DNA of 64,000 nucleotides from Streptomyces sp. NBC_00690 (GTDB lineage Bacteria > Actinomycetota > Actinomycetes > Streptomycetales > Streptomycetaceae). Below, piece by piece: positions 24,540 to 32,715 of the stretch. The position numbers and the translations under genes were made by a program. The DNA lies in contig NZ_CP109009.1 in NCBI RefSeq assembly GCF_036226685.1, forward strand, positions 4,588,001 to 4,652,000, read 5' to 3'. The notes under the pieces are model-generated. The model saw nothing but the letters and a program-made list of their open reading frames with translations. It was not told the origin of the DNA and ran no database searches. Numbering within the stretch: position 1 is the first letter of the stretch; every line of letters begins with the position of its first letter.

Positions 24540-26095
24540 CGGGGACGACGGGCGTGGGCCACGGTGTGGGCGAGGGCGGCGGCGGACGTGTCGGTGGGGA
24601 CCGTGGTGCCGTGGGCGACGGGGGGTGGATCGCCGCAGACGCGGGTCACCCGGAAGCTGCCGTCGGGGGTGGCGAGGGCATCGACCCGGTCTCCCGGGGG
24701 GCGTCCGCAACGGCGTTCGCAGCCGGACCAGTAGACGGGGAGTTGGGTGAACCTCCCTGCTGTGGAAGGGAGTTCCCATGAGACCACGGCCTCGGCCATG
24801 GCGCGGACGTCGGCCGAGGACTTGGCGCATCCGGGCATGCCGATGCAGGCGCCGACACCGTTCCAGGGGGAGTCGGCCGTGGTGATCAGCCCGGTGGCGG
24901 CCAGTTCGTCGAGGGCGCTGCCGGCCTGGTCGCCTGGCATGCCGGTGACGATCACTCCGCGCCAGGGGGTGAGGCGCAGTTCGCCGTCGGGCGTCTTCCG
25001 GGCGGTGCTGGTCAGCCGTTCCCACTGGGGGCCGGTGAGGCGGCCGAGGGGGGCGCCGATGGAGAGCGCGGCCGGGGAGGTGGCGGCGGGGGCGCTGGGG
25101 CGGATGGCCTCAGCTGGGCCGCTCGGGCCGCGCGGGATGCACAGAAGGGACGGGAGGGATGGGAGAGACGGGAAAGATACGGAGGGCGGCGTGGGCGGGA
25201 CGGGCGGGGTGGGAGTCGGTCGGGGGTCCGGTGGGGTGACGATTCCGTACGGGGGCGGGGTGGCGGTCTCTCGCCGGGGGTGCCGTCGGATGCCCGTCAG
25301 GGGGATGCCCGCCTTCGCGAGCCGTGCCAGGGTCCCTTCCCGCAGTCGTGCGCCGGTGTCAGGGAGGTCCCGTACGCGCCAGACCTTGGCCTCGGGTGTG
25401 AGATCGGCCGCATCCAGGAACGTTTCAGCACAGAGCAGCGCGGCCCGTGGAGCATCGTCCGAACGGGACAGCAGCAGTACGTCATCGCTGTCCCCGATCC
25501 GCAGTCCGGCGCCACCGTCGTGGTCCCTCGCGGTCCGTCCGGATGTCCCGGCGGCCAGCAGGGTCACATCCGCGCGCAGGGCGTCCACGTCCCCGCGTCC
25601 GTCGTCCAGGGCGAACAGGAAACGCCCCGACAGGGCCGCCGCCCGAGCGCTGGCGCAGAGCAGTTCGTCCAGTGCCCTCAACCAACCCCGTACGCCGGGC
25701 CCCGAGCCGCTTCCGTCCAGTCCGTCCAGTCCGGCCAGGGGCGAGGCCACGACGTTGCGCACCCGCTCATGGGTCGCGGACGGCAACAGCCCTGCATTTC
25801 CCAGGAGCTGGGCCAACTCTCCGCCGCACTGCTCGCCGAGTCCGCGCAACTGCACATTGCCCCGGGAGGTGAGGTGCAGTTCGCCGTCGCCCAGCCGTCT
25901 GGCCGCCGTCAGCAGTGCCTCGGCCTGCGCCGGGCGCAGCACACCCCCGGGTATCCGGATCCGGGCCAGTGCGCCGTCGTCCGCCCGGTGCAGCCGCAGG
26001 GAACCGGGGCAGGCGTCACCGCGCACCCCGGAGGGGGTCGTACCGGTGGCGCCGGCTTGGGCCGGGCGGGGTGAGGTGGGCATGTCGGCGAGCAT
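24536..26095 (-). CDS. cobG: Precorrin-3B synthase CobG
   Basis: Oxygen-dependent ring-contraction enzyme related to sulfite/nitrite reductases. The 519-residue protein has ferredoxin-like half-domains ([36 protein letters not shown]) and a C-terminal Fe4S4/siroheme-type cysteine set in [10 protein letters not shown] and GCERRCGRP. Between the halves, at about residues 285-345, is a Pro/Ser-rich, low-complexity stretch ([15 protein letters not shown] and onward) that looks like a flexible insert. ATG 26095 is taken as start; ATG 26083 is equally possible, as neither has a clear ribosome site. First gene of cobGH-IJ, divergent from cobN. Confidence 0.9.
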   Translation of the reverse strand: MLADMPTSPRPAQAGATGTTPSGVRGDACPGSLRLHRADDGALARIRIPGGVLRPAQAEALLTAARRLGDGELHLTSRGNVQLRGLGEQCGGELAQLLGNAGLLPSATHERVRNVVASPLAGLDGLDGSGSGPGVRGWLRALDELLCASARAAALSGRFLFALDDGRGDVDALRADVTLLAAGTSGRTARDHDGGAGLRIGDSDDVLLLSRSDDAPRAALLCAETFLDAADLTPEAKVWRVRDLPDTGARLREGTLARLAKAGIPLTGIRRHPRRETATPPPYGIVTPPDPRPTPTPPVPPTPPSVSFPSLPSLPSLLCIPRGPSGPAEAIRPSAPAATSPAALSIGAPLGRLTGPQWERLTSTARKTPDGELRLTPWRGVIVTGMPGDQAGSALDELAATGLITTADSPWNGVGACIGMPGCAKSSADVRAMAEAVVSWELPSTAGRFTQLPVYWSGCERRCGRPPGDRVDALATPDGSFRVTRVCGDPPPVAHGTTVPTDTSAAALAHTVAHARRPR

Positions 26096-26184
26096 ACCGA
26101 CCAGCCACGACCGTCATTTGGGACGGTATGAGCCACACCAGTAAGACGGTATGAACCGCACCGAAAAGGCGACCCTTACTATTT

Positions 26185-26325
26185 CGGGGACGGGCCACCC
26201 GGTCCGGCAACGCAGAAGGCGACAGCGGAGGAAGCCCGGTGTGAATCCGGCGCGGTCCCGCCACTGTGAGCCGGCCGGACGAAGGCAGTCGTCGGGGCGG
26301 CGAGTCAGGAACTCCCGTCGTCCGA
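26185..26325 (+). ncRNA. Cobalamin riboswitch (B12 element)
   Basis: Conserved core elements appear in order: GAAGGCGACAGCGGAGGAAG, CCCGGTGTGAATCCGG, CGGTCCCGCCACTGTGA (the B12 box region), then GTCAGGAACTCCCG closing the aptamer. It lies on the plus strand 45-180 bases before cobN, so it should repress cobN when adenosylcobalamin is plentiful. The 3' boundary of the expression platform is not resolved; a stem around CCCGGGGCG and the cobN ribosome site could be the switching part. Confidence 0.92.
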
Positions 26326-26368
26326 CACTGCCCGGGGCGTGGACACCCCGAGGAAGGCCCGATGCCGT

Positions 26369-29300
26369 ATGCCGCACGCACCGAAGACCCCTTCTACCGA
26401 TGGACCGGCCAGCCCCCCGAACCCCCCGGGCGACGCACCCGACATCGTCCTGTTGTCGACGTCCGACACCGATCTGCTCAGTGCCCGAGCCGCCGGTGGA
26501 CCGGTCGGCTTCCGCTATGCCAACCCTTCCCGCACCGCCCTCGACGACCTGCCCGCGCTGCTCGAAGGCGCCGGGCTGGTCGTCGTACGACTGCTGGGCG
26601 GGGTGCGTGCCTGGGAGGACGGACTCGACCGGATCCGGGCCAGCGGTCTGCCGCTGGTGGTCCTCACCGGTGAACAGGCGCCCGACGCACAGTTGATGGC
26701 CGCCTCCACCGTCCCCATCGGCATCGCCGCCGAAGCCCACGCCTATCTCGCCCACGGCGGCCCGGCCAACCTGGAGCAGTTGGCGCGATTCCTCTCCGAC
26801 ACCGTCCTGCTCACCGGCCACGGTTTCGACCCGCCGGCACCCGCACCCTCCTGGGGGCGGCTGGAGCGCACGTCCGCTGCCGGGGACGGCCCCACCATCG
26901 CCGTCCTCTACTACCGCGCCCACCACATGAGCGGAAACACCGCGTTCGTGGACACCCTGTGCGGTGCGATCGAGGCGGCGGGCGGCCGGGCGCTGCCGCT
27001 GTACGTGGCCTCGTTGCGGGCGCCGGAGCCCGAGTTGATCGAGGAGTTGCGGGCGGCCGAGACGATCGTGACGACCGTGCTCGCAGCCGGTGGCACCCGG
27101 CCAGCCGAGGCGTCCGCCGGCGGTGACGACGAGTCCTGGGACGCGGGTGCGCTCACCTCGCTCGACGTACCGATCCTCCAGGCCCTGTGTCTCACCGGAT
27201 CGCGCGCCGACTGGGAGGAGAACGACGAGGGCGTGTCCCCGCTGGACGCGGCCAGTCAGATCGCGGTGCCCGAGTTCGACGGGCGGTTGATCACCGTGCC
27301 GTTCTCCTTCAAGGAGATCGACGCCGATGGGCTGCCGGCCTATGTCGCCGACCCGGAACGCGCCGCCAGGGTGGCGGGGATCGCCGTGCGGCACGCCAGG
27401 CTGCGCCGCATACCCGCCGCGGACAAGCGCCTTGCGCTGGTCCTGTCCGCCTATCCCACCAAGCACTCGCGCATCGGCAACGCGGTCGGGCTCGACACCC
27501 CCGCGAGTGCGGTCGCGCTGCTGCGGCGACTGCGCACCGAAGGCTACGACTTCGGCACCGAGGACGTGCCCGGGCTGGCGTCCGGCGACGGTGACGAGCT
27601 GATCCGGGCCCTGATCAACGCGGGCGGGCACGACCGGGAGTGGCTCACCGAGGAGCAGTTGGCCCGCAACCCGGTCCGCATCCCCGCGGCGGACTACCGG
27701 CGCTGGTACGCCACCCTCCCCGAGGAGCTGCGCACCGCCGTGGAGGAGCACTGGGGGCCGCCGCCCGGTGAGATGTTCGTGGACCGGTCGCGCAATCCGG
27801 AGGGCGACATCGTCCTCGCCGCCCTGCGGCACGGCAATCTGCTGGTCGTCATCCAGCCGCCGCGCGGCTTCGGCGAGAACCCGATCGCGATCTACCACGA
27901 TCCCGATCTGCCGCCATCGCACCACTATCTGGCCGCCTACCGCTGGATCGCCACCTCCGACGCCGAGGGCGGCTTCGGCGCCGATGCGATGATCCACCTC
28001 GGCAAGCACGGCAATCTGGAGTGGCTGCCCGGCAAGAACGCCGGACTGTCCGCGGCCTGTGGACCCGATGCCGCGCTCGGCGATCTGCCGCTGATCTACC
28101 CGTTCCTGGTCAACGACCCCGGTGAGGGCACACAGGCCAAGCGCCGGGTGCACGCCACCCTGATCGACCACCTCGTACCGCCGATGGCCCGTGCCGACTC
28201 CTACGGTGACATCGCCCGCCTTGAGCAGCTGTTGGACGAGTACGCGCAGATCTCGTCCATGGACCCGGCGAAGCTGCCGGCGATCCGCGCCCAGATCTGG
28301 ACGCTGATCCAGGCTGCGAAGCTCGACCACGACCTCGGACTCGCCGACCGACCCGACGACGACGGCTTCGACGACTTCCTCCTCCACGTCGACGGCTGGC
28401 TGTGCGAGGTCAAGGACGCCCAGATCCGCGACGGGCTCCACGTCCTGGGTCAGGCACCGGCCGGTGCGGACCGGGTCAACCTGGTGCTGGCGATCCTGCG
28501 CGCCCGCCAGATCTGGGGCGGTACGACCGCACTGCCCGGGCTGCGGGAGGCGCTGGGGCTCGATGAGTCGGCGGCGACCCGCACCACCGCCGACGAGGCC
28601 GAGGCGAAGGCCCGCGCCCTGGTGCAGGCGATGGACGACGCGGGTTGGGATCTCGCGGCCGTACCCGCCGAGCACGGTCAGCAGGTCGCCGACATCCTGC
28701 GGTTCGCGGCCGTCGAGGTCGTGCCCAGGCTCGCGGCGACCACCGACGAGATCGATCACACCGTCCGTGCCCTGAACGGCCGTTTCGTGCCCGCGGGGCC
28801 GTCGGGTTCGCCGCTGCGCGGACTGGTCAACGTGCTGCCGACCGGTCGCAACTTCTACTCCGTCGACCCGAAGGCGGTGCCGTCCCGGCTGGCCTGGGAG
28901 ACCGGGCAGGCGCTCGCCGACTCACTGCTCAACCGCTACCGCACCGACAACGGCGACTGGCCGACATCGGTGGGACTGTCCCTGTGGGGCACCAGTGCGA
29001 TGCGCACCGCGGGCGACGACATCGCCGAGGCGATGGCGCTGCTGGGTGTCCGCCCCGTCTGGGACGACGCATCGCGGCGGGTCACCGGACTGGAGGCGAT
29101 CCCGCTCGCCGAACTGGGCCGGCCGCGCATCGATGTGACCCTGCGCATCTCGGGCTTCTTCCGGGACGCCTTCCCGCATGTGATCGGGCTGCTCGACGAC
29201 GCCGTACGACTCGCGGCCTCGCTGGAGGAGAGCGCGGACGACAACTTCGTCCGGGCACACACCCAGGCCGACCTCGCCGAGCACGGCGACGAACGCCGCG

Positions 29301-30049
29301 CCACGACCAGGATCTTCGGCTCCAGGCCGGGGACGTACGGGGCGGGCCTGCTCCAGCTCATCGACTCGCGCGACTGGCGTACGGACGCCGATCTCGCGGA
29401 GGTCTACACGGTGTGGGGCGGCTATGCGTACGGCCGTGAGCTGGACGGGCGTCCGGCGCGCGCCGAGATGGAGACGGCGTACAAGCGGATCGAGGTCGCC
29501 GCGAAGAACACCGACACGCGGGAGCACGACATCGCGGACTCGGACGACTACTTCCAGTACCACGGCGGCATGGTGGCGACCGTGCGCGCACTGCGGGGCA
29601 CCGCCCCGGAGGCGTACATCGGTGACTCGACCCGTCCGGAGACCGTCCGCACCCGCACCTTGGTGGAGGAGACGTCACGTGTCTTCCGGGCGCGCGTGGT
29701 CAATCCGAAGTGGATCGAGGCGATGCGACGCCACGGCTACAAGGGGGCGTTCGAACTGGCGGCGACCGTCGACTACCTCTTCGGGTACGACGCGACGACG
29801 GGCGTGATCGCGGACTGGATGTACGACAAGTTGACCGAGACGTATGTCCTGGACGCGCAGAACCAGGAGTTCCTGCGGCAGGCGAACCCGTGGGCGCTGC
29901 ACGGCATCGCGGAGCGTCTGTTGGAGGCGGAGTCGCGGGGCATGTGGGAGAAGCCGGACCCGGCCGTCCTGGCCGCCCTGCGGGAGGTGTTCCTCTCCAC
30001 CGAGGGCACCTTGGAGGACGAGGCGGAGGCGGCGGGCGGCGACGCCTGA
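26369..30049 (+). CDS. cobN: Cobaltochelatase large subunit CobN
   Basis: ATP-dependent insertion of cobalt into hydrogenobyrinic acid a,c-diamide, as the large H-type subunit working with CobS/CobT-like partners outside the window. About 1226 residues, normal for the family. Signatures include YPTKHSRIGNAVGLDTP, IHLGKHGNLEWLPGKNAGLS, MARADSYGDIARLEQLLDEY, DPKAVPSRLAWETG and RIFGSRPGTYGAG. The start is uncertain. ATG 26369 is in frame but has GAGGAAGG 13 bases upstream; GTG 26339 is also in frame; ATG 26361 has ideal spacing but is out of frame. A B12 riboswitch precedes it. Confidence 0.95.
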   Translation: MPHAPKTPSTDGPASPPNPPGDAPDIVLLSTSDTDLLSARAAGGPVGFRYANPSRTALDDLPALLEGAGLVVVRLLGGVRAWEDGLDRIRASGLPLVVLTGEQAPDAQLMAASTVPIGIAAEAHAYLAHGGPANLEQLARFLSDTVLLTGHGFDPPAPAPSWGRLERTSAAGDGPTIAVLYYRAHHMSGNTAFVDTLCGAIEAAGGRALPLYVASLRAPEPELIEELRAAETIVTTVLAAGGTRPAEASAGGDDESWDAGALTSLDVPILQALCLTGSRADWEENDEGVSPLDAASQIAVPEFDGRLITVPFSFKEIDADGLPAYVADPERAARVAGIAVRHARLRRIPAADKRLALVLSAYPTKHSRIGNAVGLDTPASAVALLRRLRTEGYDFGTEDVPGLASGDGDELIRALINAGGHDREWLTEEQLARNPVRIPAADYRRWYATLPEELRTAVEEHWGPPPGEMFVDRSRNPEGDIVLAALRHGNLLVVIQPPRGFGENPIAIYHDPDLPPSHHYLAAYRWIATSDAEGGFGADAMIHLGKHGNLEWLPGKNAGLSAACGPDAALGDLPLIYPFLVNDPGEGTQAKRRVHATLIDHLVPPMARADSYGDIARLEQLLDEYAQISSMDPAKLPAIRAQIWTLIQAAKLDHDLGLADRPDDDGFDDFLLHVDGWLCEVKDAQIRDGLHVLGQAPAGADRVNLVLAILRARQIWGGTTALPGLREALGLDESAATRTTADEAEAKARALVQAMDDAGWDLAAVPAEHGQQVADILRFAAVEVVPRLAATTDEIDHTVRALNGRFVPAGPSGSPLRGLVNVLPTGRNFYSVDPKAVPSRLAWETGQALADSLLNRYRTDNGDWPTSVGLSLWGTSAMRTAGDDIAEAMALLGVRPVWDDASRRVTGLEAIPLAELGRPRIDVTLRISGFFRDAFPHVIGLLDDAVRLAASLEESADDNFVRAHTQADLAEHGDERRATTRIFGSRPGTYGAGLLQLIDSRDWRTDADLAEVYTVWGGYAYGRELDGRPARAEMETAYKRIEVAAKNTDTREHDIADSDDYFQYHGGMVATVRALRGTAPEAYIGDSTRPETVRTRTLVEETSRVFRARVVNPKWIEAMRRHGYKGAFELAATVDYLFGYDATTGVIADWMYDKLTETYVLDAQNQEFLRQANPWALHGIAERLLEAESRGMWEKPDPAVLAALREVFLSTEGTLEDEAEAAGGDA

Positions 30050-30061
30050 GCCGACACCGGC

Positions 30062-30090
30062 CCGGACGGCCCCTCGGTGGGGCCGTCCGG
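30062..30090. terminator. Bidirectional terminator cobN / DUF418
   Basis: CCGGACGGCCCC and GGGGCCGTCCGG form a perfect 12-base stem around TCGGT between two convergent genes. No U tract, as is common here. It probably serves both strands. Confidence 0.8.
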
Positions 30091-30113
30091 ACCCGTCGAC
30101 CGGTGGTGGACGG

Positions 30114-31436
30114 CTACTGCTCGTTCCGCCAGCGCGGTCGTCGGGCGTTGGTGATCGTCCGCAGCACCCATTCGACCGGTCCGTACGCATGGCGGCCCAT
30201 CCACCAGCGGCTCACCACCAGTTGTGCGGCGAACAGGGAGAGGGCGATCAACACCGCCGTGGCCGGGCCCACCCGTCCGACGAGGGCGAAGCCGAAGCCC
30301 GTGAACAGCACGGCCAGGACGAGCGACTGGCTGAGGTAGTTCGTCAGTGCCATCCGCCCGGCAGGTGCCAGCGCCCGACCGATGCGGGCACCGCGGGCGG
30401 TCGCGACCAGTTGCAGCACGGTCGCCGCGTACGCGGCGGTCAGCAGCGGAGCGGTCAGCAGATCGACGGCGACCGCGAACGACAGGAAGTCCATCCCCTG
30501 GGTCCCCTGTGATGCCCAGGCGTAGAAGACGGCACCGGCCAGACCCACCGGGAAGCCGATCCACTGGAGCCGCCGCAGCAAAGTGCGGTGCGCTGACACA
30601 TTCGCCAGCAACTCCTTCTTGCCCGCGGCGAGTCCCACCAGGAACGCGGCGAGTGCAGCCGGCCCCTGGAGCAGGACGATGATCAGCAGGACGTCCGACA
30701 GCCTGGCCAGGTTCTCGCCGATGACGGACGCGGGATCGCCGCGCAGCGCGGCCAGCGTGTCCTGGATGCCCGCCGCGGTCTCCGGGGTGTCCACGGAGGC
30801 ACCGCCGTCGAGCCATATCAAGAAGCCCAGCAGCAGATACAGCAGTGCCGTGATCCCGAACAGCAGGATCGCGGTGCGCAGCGCCGATCGTGGCCGGGTG
30901 CCGCGGGCGGCCAGCAGGATCAGTCCCAACAGGGCGTACGTGGTGAGGATGTCCCCGGGGAACAGCACCACCGCGTGGAAGACGCCGATCGCGAGCAGGC
31001 CGGCACAGCGGCGCAGGAAGCGGGAGGTGAACCGGGCGCCGCTGCGTTCGGCGGACCGCATCTGCAAGGTGAAGCTGTAGCCGAAGAGGAAGGAGAAGAG
31101 CAGGTAGAACTTGGACTCCAGTAACACCACGGTCAGTTGGAGTGCGCTACGGTCCAGCGGGCCGTCAAAGCTGGGGTCGTGCACGCCTTCCAAACGGTGG
31201 GCGGAGGCGATGAAGGTGATGTTGACCAGCAGGATGCCGAGCAGTGCGAAGCCGCGGAGCACGTCCACGTCCGCGATGCGCTCCACCGGGCCGCGTACCG
31301 TCCGGGTGTTCGTCTCGTGGGCTGTGGGGCCGGGGAGCTGCTGTTCCCGTGGAGCGCCGCCCGCTTCTCGTGGAGTTCCGTCCGCTTCTTGTGGAGTGTC
31401 GTCCGTCGGCGACCGTTCGTCTGCCGTGTGACTCAT
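30114..31436 (-). CDS. DUF418 multi-pass membrane protein
   Basis: A 440-residue integral membrane protein. After a polar N-terminal tail with PREAGG-like repeats comes the family start DVLRGFALLGILLVNI, then about eight to ten hydrophobic segments. The C-terminal DUF418 domain holds RMALTNYLSQSLVLAVLF, GPATAVLIALSLFAAQLVV and RWWMGRHAYGPVEWVLR. The ATG at 31436 is the best start; the longer frame upstream is repeat-derived. DUF418 proteins are of unknown function, sometimes proposed transporters or acyltransferase relatives. Confidence 0.88.
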   Translation of the reverse strand: MSHTADERSPTDDTPQEADGTPREAGGAPREQQLPGPTAHETNTRTVRGPVERIADVDVLRGFALLGILLVNITFIASAHRLEGVHDPSFDGPLDRSALQLTVVLLESKFYLLFSFLFGYSFTLQMRSAERSGARFTSRFLRRCAGLLAIGVFHAVVLFPGDILTTYALLGLILLAARGTRPRSALRTAILLFGITALLYLLLGFLIWLDGGASVDTPETAAGIQDTLAALRGDPASVIGENLARLSDVLLIIVLLQGPAALAAFLVGLAAGKKELLANVSAHRTLLRRLQWIGFPVGLAGAVFYAWASQGTQGMDFLSFAVAVDLLTAPLLTAAYAATVLQLVATARGARIGRALAPAGRMALTNYLSQSLVLAVLFTGFGFALVGRVGPATAVLIALSLFAAQLVVSRWWMGRHAYGPVEWVLRTITNARRPRWRNEQ

Positions 31437-31484
31437 GCCGGGGCCTTTCGTGGTCGGCGGCCCGCCCGTGCAGGGGCGGGCCGT

Positions 31485-31548
31485 GGGTCGGGTCGGTGGA
31501 TCGGGTCGGGTCGGGTCGGTGGATCGGGTCGGGTCGGGTCGGTGGTGG
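31485..31548. repeat. 23-bp G-rich tandem repeat (about 2.8 copies)
   Basis: The unit is GGGTCGGGTCGGGTCGG followed by TGGATC. Copies lie at 31485-31502 (partial), 31503-31525 and 31526-31548 (last three bases changed). The G-runs are regularly spaced and could form a quadruplex-like structure on the plus strand, in the upstream region of the DUF418 gene. Function unknown. Confidence 0.8.
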
Positions 31549-31664
31549 CCGGTCTGGAGGACGCAGGGGTGACCGGGGTACCTGTTCGGGTACGGGCAGC
31601 GATGGGCGGTGATGGGTGGGAGCGGGCGGTTCGGCACTCTTCCGGAGTTGGAAGCTCCGGACCT

Positions 31665-31748
31665 CGCCCGGTGCCGCCTGGCCCGGTGCCGCTCGGCCCG
31701 GTGCCGCCCGGCTCGGCAAGGGTTCACCGCACGGCCCGGTGCCGTGAG
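31665..31748. repeat. 15-bp GCCCGGTGCCG tandem repeat
   Basis: GCCCGGTGCCG plus four variable bases occurs three times in a row (31665-31710), and once more at 31734-31748 after a 23-base interruption. The rest of 31437-31855 contains no convincing gene. It is the shared upstream region of the divergent DUF418 and hydrolase genes. Confidence 0.7.
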
Positions 31749-31855
31749 GGCTCCCCCCTGGAGTTCGCCGGGCGGGGAGGGTCTGCCGGGAAACACGGTG
31801 GCTGTGGGACCATGCCCCCTTCATGGCGTAGCGCGGTGGCGGGGGGAGTGCGTAC

Positions 31856-32701
31856 GTGTCCCTGGTGGTCTGTGTACACGGCATCGGCCAACAGTTCAGT
31901 GGTGAGGACGAGCAGCACAAACGCTGGCTCCCGGCCATGAACGACGGTCTGCGACGAGCCGGTCATCCGGTGCTCGCCCCCGAGGACGTGTCCTGTGCGT
32001 TCTACGGCGATCTGTTCCGGCCGCCGGGCCGACGGCTCTCCGGCACCCTTCCGCCCTATGACGCGTCCGATGTGGCCGAGGGGTTGGAGAGCGAACTGCT
32101 GCTCTCCTGGTGGGAGGAGGCGGCCCGGGTCGACGAGGCCGTGGTGTCGCCGGGCGAGCGCACCCTGATGCGTACGCCCCATGCCGTCCAGCGGGCCCTG
32201 GACGCCCTGAGCGGGTCGTCGTTCTTCGCGGACATCGCCCTGCGGGCGCTGATCGCCGACACCAAGCAGGTGCGGGCCTATCTCACCGACCCCTCGGTGC
32301 GCGCCGCCGCACAGGAGCGGGTCGCCGCGTCGATCACCCCGCGGACCCGGGTCGTGGTGGCCCACTCGCTGGGCAGCGTGGTGGCGTACGAGACGCTCGC
32401 CGCCCACCCCGAGTGGGCGGTGGACACCCTGGTCACCCTGGGGTCGCCGCTCGGCATCCGCCATCTCGTCTACCATCGGCTGCTGCCTGCGGGCGGTGTG
32501 TGGCCCGGCCCGGTGCGGCACTGGACGAACATCGCCGACGCCGGCGATGTGGTCGCGCTGGTCAAGGACTTGGCCGGACCGTTCGGTCCCCGGGTGGAGA
32601 ACCACATCGTCCACAACGGGGCGCGGGCGCATGACGTGGACCGCTATCTGAACACGGTGGAGGCGGGGCGGGCCGTGGGGCGCGGCTGCCACGGGAACTG
32701 A
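31856..32701 (+). CDS. Alpha/beta hydrolase (caspase-gene partner)
   Basis: A 281-residue cytoplasmic hydrolase. The N-terminal VVCVHGIGQQ supplies the oxyanion HG motif. The nucleophile elbow is VVAHSLGSVVAYE with Ser171; an Asp in NIADAGDVVAL and a late His in NHIVHNG are candidate triad partners. The GTG at 31856 has a GGGGGG-rich site upstream. No signal peptide. It ends 14 bases before the caspase-NTPase gene and almost certainly forms an operon with it. It could be a lipase, esterase or effector; substrate unknown. Confidence 0.82.
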   Translation: MSLVVCVHGIGQQFSGEDEQHKRWLPAMNDGLRRAGHPVLAPEDVSCAFYGDLFRPPGRRLSGTLPPYDASDVAEGLESELLLSWWEEAARVDEAVVSPGERTLMRTPHAVQRALDALSGSSFFADIALRALIADTKQVRAYLTDPSVRAAAQERVAASITPRTRVVVAHSLGSVVAYETLAAHPEWAVDTLVTLGSPLGIRHLVYHRLLPAGGVWPGPVRHWTNIADAGDVVALVKDLAGPFGPRVENHIVHNGARAHDVDRYLNTVEAGRAVGRGCHGN

Positions 32702-32715
32702 GGGGTGATGGCGGG

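Noticed and set aside
26114..28759. 881-codon minus-strand frame opposite cobN
   Set aside because: It overlaps cobN and the riboswitch and lacks any recognisable domain.
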